From the NCBI RefSeq assembly GCF_037975245.1, contig NC_092569.1:15807501-15871500 (forward strand): a DNA stretch of 64,000 nt. The letters are read 5' to 3'. The notes below the pieces were generated by a model, which searched no databases, had not been told where the DNA came from, and saw nothing but the letters and a program-made list of their open reading frames with translations. Position numbers and translations under genes: made by a program. Positions 40,716 to 52,570 of this stretch are shown piece after piece (the stretch's first letter is position 1; each line of letters opens with the position of its first letter). This DNA is from Apostichopus japonicus. Lineage: Eukaryota; Echinodermata; Holothuroidea; Aspidochirotida; Stichopodidae.

Positions 40716-40723
40716 TGTAAGTA
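40716..40723 (+). promoter_or_regulatory. Degraded TATA position of gene C
   Basis: TGTAAGTA stands where gene A has TATAAATA and gene B TATAAGTA. The surrounding promoter block is otherwise conserved. The change could weaken initiation or shift its start. Confidence 0.4.
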
Positions 40724-40829
40724 CACTTCAGGTTATCCGTTGTTTTCGGGAACATCGAGGATAGTTCTTACCTCTGGAGATACATTTCATTTGAGTTGTC
40801 ATTCATATTATACCAAGACATTCGTAAAT

Positions 40830-43800
40830 ATGGAGCTTTCCGTGGCTGTTCGAGCACTATTTGCATTCTTGTGCACAACAACCATCGCCTTTACGTCCTC
40901 GGAAGGAACGGTGAGTTAAACTTTTTACAATTTCTGTTCTTCATTATTATAAATCACGTTTCTTTCTTGTTTGTTAGATGTTATAATTTAAGCCTGGGTA
41001 ACATGTTTTACACGTTTCTTTCTTGCTTGCTGGGTTATATAAATTCCCACAAAAATTAAGGAAAGTTTTATTACTTGATAGCCTGTTTTACAATTTCTAG
41101 TACAACATTCTTGTTTTTAGTAGCTTATGCAGTTGGAATATTGCAACTGATAGGAAAGTAATTTGATTTTTGCGAGTAACAATTCTTCTTCAATAAATTC
41201 CTTCTTTCCAAAATAATAATCTATCTTCTACAGCCTACAGAAGGGTGCGTTTTTGGTGTAAAATTTGCACTGCAACTTATAATGAAAATATTGCATAACA
41301 AATTCTATTTGTTTGCTTAGTTAATTTTGAAATCTTACATTGCCTACAGAAACTTTCTCTTGTATTGTCAATAAATATCGCACGTTATCGCTTATGTATC
41401 CCTAAATATATCTATTTAACCACTCGTCGCTGATTTGTTCAATATAACACTAACGCGTAAAACTAGAATCGTATGTTTTACGTAATGGCTTAGAACATAA
41501 CCATTAACAATTTCAGAATAACGTAAACATTTGTGAAAGTTATTTTAAGACATTTGAACAGTTATATCCTAACTATTTTAGAAACTTTGATGTTACAACG
41601 TAACTTTGATGTTACAACGTAACTTTGATGTTACACTAAATCTCATTGACCATCATCAAGTCTCTATATTTCCTAACTAGATACGGATAACTGTCTCTTT
41701 AGAAATCGATTTGACTACATTAGTACGCTAAGTATTGAAAAACTACAGTATAGATTAATCGTACTTGAATAAAAAAAAATTAAAAAAAATATTTAGCTTG
41801 AATTTTTTTAATTCTAGTGAAAAATATATAATATTAATAATAATAATAATAATAATAATAACCGCAGTCCGCTTTCTGTTACATAAAATCACTCCACTTC
41901 TTGTCAAAGTAGGCGCCTTTGCCGTTAAGCATGAACAATAGTCAGAGTTAAATATTTTAAAAATCTCTTGCATACTTGAGAAAATAGTTAAGATGATAAC
42001 GTTGTTTGCTATTGCACAATCATAGACTTTCACATAGTTATTTCGGAAATATCTACGGTGATAATTTATACATAACAAATACCCCTTTATGATAAAGTTT
42101 ATAATTCAAATTCGTCCTCTTTGTCCTTGTTTGTCCATCAACGTCATTTTTGCAATCATTAACTAATACATTTTCAAATTACTTTCATTTGATTTTTTTC
42201 TAAGTAAACATTGGTAATCTTTGAAAAGAAAACCTAAACACCAATGCATTTTTGCTTCGCTTTATTAAACTTAACAGTTAGCTCCCATGCAATACTTGCA
42301 CGAGTAAACTTCAATGGCTACACATCACTTGCAATACTATACTTTGGTCTATACCGTATTCACTTGCACAATATTCAGAACTTTGAAATTATTGTTAGTT
42401 TAGACTAATAATATCTAATATGTATCTATGTTTATCTCGTTCAAATTCGTCCCTCTCGTTGTCTTAAAAATTACTAAGAGTTCCAAAAACCGATCACCTA
42501 TGATTTTGATTAATATTTTCAGAGTAAAACAAAAAAATGTCAAAGTTGTTATAAGATATTTGAACAGTTATACCCTAACTATTTTAGAAACTTTCAATTT
42601 AAAACGTAGATCTCACTGAATTTCATTAACTTTTATCAAGTCTCTATATTTCCTAACTAGATACGGATAACTGCCTCTTAACAAATTGATTTCACTATAA
42701 TAGTACGCTTAGTATTGACAAACTACAGTATAGTTTAATCGTACTCGAATAGCAAAATAATAAAAACTTTAAATTTGATTAATTAAGTATTCAACCTTAA
42801 GCTTAAAAGTCTTTAATTGTAGCGAAAAATATATAATAATAATCATAATAATTGCAGTCCGCTCTCTGTTACATATTATCCCTCCACTTGTTGTCCAAGT
42901 GGCGCCTTGCCGTTACGCGTGAACAATAGTCAAAGTTAAATATGTTAACAATCTATTGTATAATTGAGAAAATATTAAAAAATTGTTGATCATTCCATTT
43001 CATTTTCTCTTTGCTATAAATGTTTTTTACCTGTTGTTGAGCATTAAAAACATAAGAAACTTATGGTTAATATTTTCATATAATACTCAAAGTATAAACA
43101 AAGCTGTTTAAATATTAAAGGCGGAACTGTAAATAATAACGTTGTTTACTATTGCACAAACATTGCACAAATATCTATGGTGATAACTTAGACATAACAA
43201 ATACCCTTTCATTATAAAGTTTGTAATTCAAATTCCTCCTCTTTGTCCTTGTTTGTCCATCAATGTCATTTAACAAAACTGATTTTATTTTCGGGTTTAG
43301 ATTACTTAATTTTAATGAAGAAAGAACAGATGTTTTCAAAACTTGCTGCAATCATTTACTAATATATTTTCAAATTAGTTTTATTTGATTTGTTTCTTAG
43401 TAAGCATTGGCAAATCTTTGAAAGCAAACATAAACATCAATTCATTTTTGCCTCGCTTAATTGAACTTAACAGTTAGCTTCCATGCAATACTTGCACGGG
43501 TATACTTCAATGGCTACAAATCTCTTGCAATAATATACTTTAGTCTATACCGTATTCACTTGCACAATTGTCAGAACTTTGAAATTATTGTTAGTTTGAA
43601 CTAATAATATCTCTGTATCTATGTTTATCTCGTTCAATTTCGTCCTTCTCTTTTTCTTAAAAAGTACTTAAAAGTTTCAACTACCGCTCTCCCATGATTT
43701 TGAAGATTGATATTTTCAGAGTAAAACAAACATATTTGAGAGCTATTTTAAGACATTTGAACAGTTATAACCTAACTATTTAAAAATTTCAAGTTACAAC

Positions 43801-46800
43801 GTACTAGATTTCACTAAATTTCATTAACCATTATCAAGTCTCTATATTTCCTAACTAGATACGGATAACTGTCTCTTTACAAATCGATTTGACTACATTA
43901 GTACGCTAAGTATTGAAAAACTACAGTATAGGTTAATCGTACTCGAAAAAAAACCTTTAAAGTTGATTAATTAAGTATTCTACCTTCGCTTGAAAGTCTT
44001 TAATTGTAGCGAAAAATATATAATAATAATAATTGCAGTCCGCTTTCTGTTACATAAAATCACTCCACTTCTTGTCCAAGTGGCGCCTTTTCCGTTACGC
44101 GTGAACAATAGTCAAAGTTAAATATTTTAACGATCTATTGTATAATTTGAGAAGATATTAAAAATTATTGATCATTCCATGTCTTTTTCTCTTGTTATAT
44201 ATGTTTTTAACTTATTGTCGAGCGTTAAAATCATAGGAACAAAGTTGTTTAAATATTAAAGGCAGAACTGTAAAATAAGAACGTTGTTCGCTATCATAGC
44301 GCACTATCATAGAATTTCACATATTTACTTCGGAAATATCTACGGTGATAAATTACATATAACAAATACCTCTTTATGATAAAGTTTATAATTCAAATTC
44401 GTCCTCTTTGTCCTTGTTTGCCCAGTTAACTTCGTTTAACGAGACTTGGTTTATTGTCGGATTTAAATTACTTAATTTTAATGAAGACAGAACAGATATA
44501 ATATATTTTCAAAACTTGATGCAATAATGTACTAATATATTTTCAAATTAGTTTTATTTGATTTTTTTTCTTAGTAAGCATTAGCAAATCTTTGAAAGCT
44601 AACATAAACACAAATGCATATTTGCCTTGCTAAATTGCACTTAACAATTATTTTCCGTGCAATACTTGCACGGGTAAACTACAATGGCTACAAATCTCTT
44701 GCAATAATATACTTTAGTCTATACCGTATAGTATCTTGTACAATATTCAGAACTTTGAAATTATTGTTAGTTTAAACTAATATTATCTAGATGTTTATCT
44801 CGTTCAAATTCGTCCTTCTCGTTGTCTTAAAGAGTACTTAGAAGTTCCAAATACCGCTCTCCCATGATTTTGAAGATTAATGCACAATTAAAGAGATTAT
44901 GTCCTTAAACTATCAAGCAAGTAGTTTTGAACTAAACAATAAGACCCTTATGTACAATATTTTGATACTCTTGGAATTTGAAAAGTATCTGCACAGGTTC
45001 TATACTAGAAAAAATATTTCTCGGCGATTCGCATCAGAAGTAAACAACAATTACACCCTTAATTCGTTTTACTGTTTTTGTAATGTAAGGTTAACTCGGG
45101 TTGTAACACAGTATCGGATATTGCAAGGTACATGCATATGTGTAATTTTTTTACGATTTAGTGTATTTGCACTTTGAAGCATATTTTTTTCTAGTAACAT
45201 CGTCAATATCTCATGTTAACCTAACGTATGCAATTGGTGCATTTCATGCAGTGTCGTATTCCCATGTCAACCAATAATGTACTTACACGGTGTACGAAAG
45301 GTCAGGTACATCCCTCACTACCCAAACAGTCACTTTCACAACCAGATTTTCCGTCGGAATCTTCACATGTTGCTTGGCAAGTACATGTTCCGTACATAAT
45401 GTTTGTTGGACATGTAGATGACAATGTAGCTGTCAGTTGGTAAGACCAAGAAAATGCATCCAATTTTGACAAGAATGATTGGAAACACCTCTGCCATAAA
45501 ATGAGATCGTTTCTCCATTTAACAGTTATATAGTAAAATAAGAAGGAATTACATTGACAAATAGGGAGATTGTAGAAACGACTTAGATGTATATGAATAA
45601 AGTTATGGTTGTATTATTATTATTAACGTTTCGTTTTTACTTTTGATTAAGTTTTTAACTTACGTGCATTACTTTCGAATTGTCTAATATGTGTAACCTT
45701 ATATTGCCCCCATTCATCAGTGATACGAAAATCTGTGTATGTTTTGTAGAAAGAAGCTCCATTAGATAATTCTATGTCCACACAAACTTCGTAGTCTGCT
45801 TGGTTTGTCAAATATGATAACTTTTCATTGCCGATCCAAAACTCAGTTGAGAGAAAACCAAATCCATATTGATACGGTGACCAACTCCTATTGAAATTAA
45901 CAGCACCGCTATCGCGGCGTTGTGTGACCTATAACAGAAGAGGAACATATTGCGAATAATATAACCAATTAAATACACTCTCTCGAATGTACTCGAGTAG
46001 GAAAAGTACAATTTAATTTATCCATTTATGTCACTATTAGGAAACATCGTCTCCGAAAATAATAGCTATATCCCAATTTCGACGTTACTGAGTGGGGATG
46101 CGACTTCCTGATTACCCTGCACATTTTCAAGTCATAGTACCTACATGCTAACGAAAGGCCTTATCACGTTTAAAATATGACATCAAAATTTCCATTTAGA
46201 CGTACCGTCCAGCCTTCTCCACCAACGTTGTTGTTGCAGTACACCTCAAATGGTTCTTCATATCCATCTGGCTTGATAATGTATACTCCGCTAGAGTTGG
46301 ACGTAGAACATTGACTTTGAACGTCTCGGCAGTCCTTTGGATATTCAGAACGTTGATAAAAGAAGTAATGATCCACTGTAATAAAGAGATCAAAACATTA
46401 ACAAATTATATAATATGCATGATTTGTGTTCAATTTGTAACACAAACTTGTCACCGTATACAATACTTGACCGTTAAAGAAAATCCTGCAAAGAAATTGA
46501 CAATTCTCTGAGATTTTAGGAGATAGCTAAAATCGCAGCAGGAAAGATGGAACTTGAAAAGTAACATGAAAACCTAACATCAAAGTTGGTACCTATGTCA
46601 TTTCCTTTGTTAGAATACGTTGCATTCCTTTCCCTCCATCTTTGTCCTATTCCCTAACTATTTTTTGCTTTATTATTTTCTTCCGGGGTGGGGTTGATAT
46701 GATTTATATAATAAAACACTTGTTAAAAATTTCTTGTCTTGTTTACAATATTATAGGTTGTAAGTTTTGCATTGTTGTAAGTCGTCGAAAGTAACATACT

Positions 46801-49800
46801 AAAAACTGTCTCACATAGACACGGTCAATGAAACAGATATAAAAACAGAAAGTTATCTTGGAAATAACAAAACTCATTTATATTGGTAAATTACACGTTT
46901 GTGTAGATGGAACGACAATACAAAGCAGTTAAGGTGAAAAACCTTACTTTAAGTGTCATCTGTAGTTGAAGATAAACTTCTCCGATGAATACTCTACTAA
47001 TGAGAAGAAGAGTCATCAAAAATATAAGTCAATGTGTCATTTTGAAATTGTTTTTCCAACATTCTAAATTTGCCTGTACATGATTATTAGATACATGAGA
47101 TTGAGAAAATCAACAGTTCTTTACAAACAGTTAAAAAAAAAGACCTATTTGACATATATTTTTGATGACTCTTCGTCTCATTAATGAAGAATTCATTTAT
47201 TGTAACTGTTTGTAAAGAACTATTGATTTTTTTCAATCTCATGTATCAAATAATCATGTACAGACAAATAAGGATTGTTGGAAAATAAACAATTTCAAAA
47301 TGACACATTGACATATATTTTTGATGACTCTTCTTCTCATTAATAGATTATTCATCGGAGAAGTTCAACTACAGTGGACACTCAAAGTAAGATATTTCAC
47401 CTTAACTGCTTTGTTTTTCATTCCATCTATATAAGAAAAATGTAATTCACCAAATTAAATGACTTTTGTTATTTCCAAGATAACTTTCTGTTTTTGTTTC
47501 ATTGACCGTATCTGTGTGAGACAGCAATTAGTATGTTACTTTCGACGACTTACAACAATCCAAACCTTACAACCTTTAATATTGTAAAAAAGACAAGAAA
47601 TTGTTGACAAATGTTTTATAATGTATGTAACATCGATCCCAACCCCGAAAAAAAATAAAGCAAACAATGGTTAGGGAAAAGGACAGAGAGGGAGAGAAAT
47701 GAATGCAACGTGTTCTAACACAGGAAATGATATATGTACCAAATTTGATGTGGTTTTTCAAGTTCCATCTTTCCTGCTGCGGTCTTAGCTATCTCCTAAA
47801 ATCTCAGAGAATTGTCAATTTCTTGGCAGGATTTTCTTTCACGGCCAAGTATTGTATACGTCGACAAGTTTTTGTTACAAATTGAACACAAATCATGCAT
47901 ATTATATAATTTGTTAATGTTTTGATCCCTTTATTACAGTGGATCATTACTTCTTTTATCAACGTTCTGAATATCCAAAGGACTGCCGAGACGTCCAAAG
48001 TCAGTGTTCTACGTCCAACTCTAGCGGAGTATACATTATCAAGCCAGATGGATTTGAAGAACCATTTGAGGTGTACTGCAACAACGACGTCGGTGGAGGA
48101 GGCTGGACGGTACGTCTAAATGGAAATGTTGATGTTATATTTTAAACGTGATAAAGCCTTTTGCTAGCATGTAGGTCTAATGACTTGAAAATGTGTAAGG
48201 GTAATCAGGAAGTCGCATCCCCACTCAGTAACGTTGAAATTGGGAAATAGCTATTATTTTCGGAGACGATCTTTCCTAATAGTTACATAAATAGATAACA
48301 TAAATTGTACATTTCCCACTCGAGTACAACCGAGAGAGTGTATTTGACTGATGATAGTGTTCCCAGTCTGTTTCTCTTCTGTTATATATAGGTCATACAA
48401 CGCCGCGATAGCGGTGCTGTTAATTTCAATAGGAGTTGGTCTCAGTATCAATATGGATTTGGTTTTCTCTCAACTGAGTTTTGGATCGGCAATGAAAAGT
48501 TATCATATTTGACGAACCAAGCAGACTACGAAGTTCGTGTGGACATGGAATTATCTAATGGAGCTTCTTTCTACACAACATACAAAGGTTTTCATATCAC
48601 TGATGAATGGGGGCAATATAAGGTTACACATATTGGACCACTCGAAAGTAATGCACGTAAGTTAAAAACTTAATAAATAGTAAATACGTTAATAATAATA
48701 CAACCATAACTTTATTCATATACATCTAAGTCGTTTTCTACAATTTGCATACATTTTCAATGTAATTCCTTCTTATTTTACTATTTAACTGTAAAATTGA
48801 GGAACGATCATATTTCATGGCAGAGGTGTTTGCAATCATTTTTGCCAAAATCGGATGTATTTTTCTTGGTATTACCAACTGACAGCTACGTTGCCATCTA
48901 CATGTCCAACGAACATGATCTACGGAACATGTACTTGTCAAGCAACATGTGAAGATCCTGACGGAAAATCTGGTTGTAAAAGTGACTGTTTGGGTAGTGA
49001 GGGCTGTACCTGTCCACCTGGTTTCTTTATGCAAGGGAGTGACTGTATCAGTGCGATTGAATGCGGGTGTTTTGTAGCAGAGGTCATCTTGATTTTACCA
49101 GTGAGTATCTGCACGAATTTCATTTCAATATCACATGGCTATAGAAATGAAACAGAAATCTAAGCTAACTGACCTTGTTTTAACACAAAGTCTCAAAGTC
49201 TGAGAAAACAAACCCACAATGTTTAACAAATAGCATTTTTATATTTTCATTAAATAACTTGTAGAGTGGGCAAACATACGTTAACGATGACTGCACACAA
49301 CATTGTTCTTGTAACAATAACCAACTGATCTGTGAAGACTACGTCTGTAATACTAATGCTGTGTGTGATGTCAGGAATGGAGTACGACAGTGTTATTGTA
49401 ATGAGGGATTTGAAGGTGACGGTGAAAATTGTCCACCCTCAGTGTCCTATAGAGACTGCCAGGATGTTTATGACGCTGGCCATAGGCAAGATGGCGTATA
49501 TACAATCATGCCTACTGGATGGCCTGGTTTACCATTCGACGTGCATTGTAAAATGGAAAACGGTGGAGGATGGACCGTAAGTCTCGATTGAAACTATACG
49601 AATATTACAAATATGATTCTGTGGGTTATTATAATTTAGTTTATTGCAGACGGTTATGGAAGTAAGAGTTTTTGTTTTCAGTTTTGTTGCATTTTTCTTT
49701 CAATTCTTACCTGTGATTTATTGTATTAGATTTATTCTAATAGATGCGAAGGGTGGCATTCCTAAAGTTTGCCCTTCCCCTAAAGTGAGAAAAAAAAACA

Positions 49801-51229
49801 AAGTAAATATGTTGTCGGGCTCTATTTCTTAAATTAAGCTTGTCTGTTGGAATGCTTCAGCAACTTTCATCATAATCTATCTTTCAATATTGTTACCCGC
49901 TATATTTTCAGGTGTTTCAACGTCGTACCGATGACTCTACTAATTTCTACCAAAACTGGAATATGTACAAAGACGGGTTTGGTCACAGCGGGAACTTGTG
50001 GCTAGGAAATGAAAAGCTTCATTACTTGACAAACCAGAGAAACTACAAGCTTCGATATGACATCACTACTTCTAGTGGATCTGCTACATATGCTGAATAC
50101 ACAGAGTTTCAAATCGAGTCTGAAATCAACAACTACAGAATGAATAAACTAGGCACTCACAGTGGAGATACAGGTTTGTACATGCTTTGTTATTTGAACC
50201 TTGCAATGGATAATACTTCAACATAAAGTTACTAGTATGTTCACAACACACGTCATGGTTTCAGCACATCTTGATGTACACTGGATCTGAAAACCTGCAA
50301 AGAGTTTGGTGTAACAACCCCCCACCCCCTCTCTCCCATTCTTTCACACTTTTTTTGTACGGTTGTATAAACGAAGTAATTATATAGTTTGGTATCCAAT
50401 TCAGGGTATGTATGATAATTGAAAAGCAATAATTACAATATTAAAACCAATGGAAGCAACTAAACGTGATGAAATAATACCAACCATATTCGAACGTCTT
50501 AATTAATTGCAAGGAATGCGTACGCTATCGTTACATCTGCGAGTTTTTGTTCTATAATATTGAAAGAGCATAGTTATCTGAACAATTGAAAAAAAACTCG
50601 TCCCACATGAACTCGTTACTTTAAAAAGACCGAAAAGTCTTGATGTCCTATCAGCAAGATTGATTTGTATGTTAATATAAATTAGCTAATTGAAATCCAC
50701 TTCACCTCCAAGTCTAATTAAAATCAAGAAAAATAATAATTCAGCACATTAAATATACAACGATAACACAATTCCAATGTGACCCACCCCTCCCCCTTAC
50801 TTTCCAGAATATTGTAAAACGCATTTTATGTCCCAACAAAAGTATGCAATATATCAAGATACTCACGCTATTGTTTAATGACCAAGTATTAACTGCTGAC
50901 TGTTCTTGTTGTTTTTCTTTACAGGTCATTATCTCTCTTCTAGCCGAGGAAAACAGTTCAGCACGCATGACCGAGACAATGACGCATGCGGTAACTTCAA
51001 CTGCGCACAGCTACACAGAAGCGGTTGGTGGCACTATGATCACTCTTGCTCTTATTGCTGGGGTTCTAACTATTGCTCAAATGCCCAATACAGCAGCAGA
51101 TGCAAGTCAAAGTGTACTTATTACAACCTGAACGGTGTCTACAACGGAGGCAACGGGGAAATGATCTACTCTTCTCTTAGTATCTGCAATCCCCATTTCG
51201 TGGAGATGAAAATTCGTCCATCTTCTTGA
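40830..51229 (+). CDS. Gene C: secreted protein with two fibrinogen domains, TIL/TILa and EGF-like modules (8 exons)
   Basis: Exons: 40830-40910; 47347-47386; 47940-48109; 48392-48656; 48886-49100; 49265-49576; 49912-50173; 50925-51229. Total 1650 nt, 549 residues, no internal stop, GT-AG introns. The signal peptide is MELSVAVRALFAFLCTTTIA. The linker is six bases shorter than in A and B, in frame (ends RRSSTTVDTQ), and joins M-DHYFFYQRSEYPKDC. FReD-1 is complete over its two exons and again lacks the third. The TIL exon ends EVILILP and is the most changed of the three. FReD-2 has FSTHDRDND, NCA and GWWH, a distinct loop (YDHSCSYCWGSNYC), then NLNGVYNG and a shorter tail before FVEMKIRPSS. 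Intron 1 is 6.4 kb and contains three repeat blocks and the left arm of a large palindrome; exons 2 to 4 and part of 5 lie in the right arm. A splice across this structure must be assumed; transcript data would settle it. Confidence 0.82.
41520..44880. repeat. Three tandem copies of the 1.2-kb intron block (gene C)
   Basis: The word around catttgaacagttata recurs at 41549, 42554 (as gatatttgaacagttata) and 43752, and atacggataactg recurs with it. The first copy is about 200 bases shorter than the others. It resembles gene A most, including an extra 20-bp minisatellite (three aactttgatgttac words at 41588-41637; two in A, none in B). Confidence 0.75.
45303..46993 (-). pseudogene. Inverted partial copy of exons 2-5 of the gene family
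   Basis: On the minus strand: linker 46993-46948, first FReD exons 46375-46206 and 45928-45664, then a TIL exon starting at 45429 and cut at about 45303 by the palindrome boundary. The splice sites are kept. Both FReD exons are open (DHYFFYQRSEYPKDC; FGFLSTEFWIGNEK). The linker has an in-frame stop (GAT GAC ACT TAA). Some FReD residues differ from all three genes (Arg to Cys in YEVCVDIEL). There is no signal exon upstream on this strand and no second FReD, so it cannot make a family protein. It lies inside intron 1 of gene C, antisense to that gene's own exons. Confidence 0.85.
45303..49013. repeat. Large palindrome: 1.8-kb inverted repeat with 69-bp spacer
   Basis: Left arm about 45303-47133, spacer 47134-47202, right arm about 47203-49013. 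At the centre the left arm ends ttacaaacagtta and the right arm starts taactgtttgtaaag. At the outer ends caggtaca (45303) mirrors tgtacctg (ending about 49013). The arms hold the same exons in opposite orientation with scattered differences. The left arm replaces about 1.2 kb of ordinary intron 1 that A and B keep. Either a real inverted duplication or an assembly fold-back; the divergence between the arms argues against a simple artefact. Confidence 0.88.
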
Positions 51230-51411
51230 GTTAATGACGGATAGTGTGTTTTGTGATTTCTCTCGAAATCATTTTGGAAGAAAGGTTAACTGTAAACTGA
51301 ACAGATATATCTCGTTGTAAGAAAGGCATATCAACTAGAAGAAGTGAGCCCGTGGTAGTAATTAAAAAAAAAACCTAAGATATGCATCGTTTTCAGGTAT
51401 TGGAACCTCTC

Positions 51412-51417
51412 AATAAA
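51412..51417 (+). promoter_or_regulatory. Candidate poly(A) signal of gene C
   Basis: AATAAA 183 bases after the stop codon. Genes A and B have aagaaa at the aligned position, so the canonical hexamer may be specific to C. Confidence 0.4.
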
Positions 51418-51815
51418 ACTTTAATGAGGAGAATACTTGCTCAAACTTGAGTCGCAGATTGAAAGAAAGGGAAATATATTTTGATCTTCAGACACATTGT
51501 TGAAAGTACCTTTATTTGCAATGAATACCCTTAAGTGATTATGCTTCAATTGGACGAAAATAAATAAACAAAGTGGAACATGAGCATATAAGTGTATTTA
51601 TTTGGTTCCTTATATCGTGTTTATATCCCTTAAGATAACGATGTAACCAGCGGGGACAAGTGGCGGATCCATCCCCCCCCCCTATCAATCAAATACCCCA
51701 TCCCTCATTAAATGGTATTGGTGGGAAAACGAAATATTGGAAGAAAATTACAAAATGCATTAGAAGGCTCAGTTATACCCGTTCGCTATTGAAGTTAATC
51801 CGTAATTGTCGGAAA

Positions 51816-52489
51816 TGCTACCCAACGAGATAACCTGCTTCCATGACTTTTATAGTATGCGTATGTTTATAATTTTATACCATCGTTAATTATACCGCCC
51901 TTCCGAAGTTAATGCAATATTGTTACCTGGAACTTGACATAACTAAACTTTCTTCCAGTGATATAAATAAAGAAAATATAAATATAAAATAAAGAATAAA
52001 GAAAGAATGACAATTACCCGCTGTAATCAGATGAGATAAGATGCCTTTTCACCGACTGTGGAATCACCCATACATTATCCAAACTACACCACAATCATGT
52101 GCCCTAATATCTATCTATATTTTTTATAGACAATATATTGAATGCCATGCAAGGTACTGACACATAGATGATTATCGTTAAATAAAGTAATGTAATACTT
52201 AAATCATCGTTAGTATGCTCTTGAATAGTTCATGCATTGATCTTGTTCTTATGATTATTGAAGATCTGAACAAATTGTCTCATCGATTGTAAATGTGATC
52301 TCTCACATGATTCTTTTCCTGTGACGTGACGTGAAAACGTTCGACAATTCTTGAACGTTTGGGAGTGTCCACAATGGATAGATTCCTTTGAACCCATATC
52401 GATTTACAAACGAGAGAATGTTATATGAAATAATATGACAGAACAGAGTGAGGTTGCTAAAAGTTACCATTGAAAAGAAAAGTATAAGC
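51816..52489. other. Start of unit D with decayed promoter
   Basis: The block-start motif at 51818 and, from about 52320, a weakened copy of the promoter block of genes A to C (gtgacgtgacgtgaaaacg; later cgagagaatgttatatgaa). No TATA box is kept. No gene seen. Confidence 0.5.
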
Positions 52490-52570
52490 TCAGAGCCTTC
52501 CGTTGCTTTTCGAGCCGTATTTGTATTATTTTGGACAATATAGATGACCTTTTGGTCCTCGGAAGAAACA
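52490..52570 (+). pseudogene. Decayed signal-peptide exon (unit D)
   Basis: 81 bases, exactly the length of exon 1 in A to C, ending ttggtcctcggaagaaaca like their acgtcctcggaagaaacg. The ATG has become TCA, an in-frame TAG interrupts the hydrophobic stretch, and the donor gtgagt has become atgagc. The exon is therefore dead. Gene D, 6.9 kb further on, uses an unrelated first exon. Confidence 0.75.
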
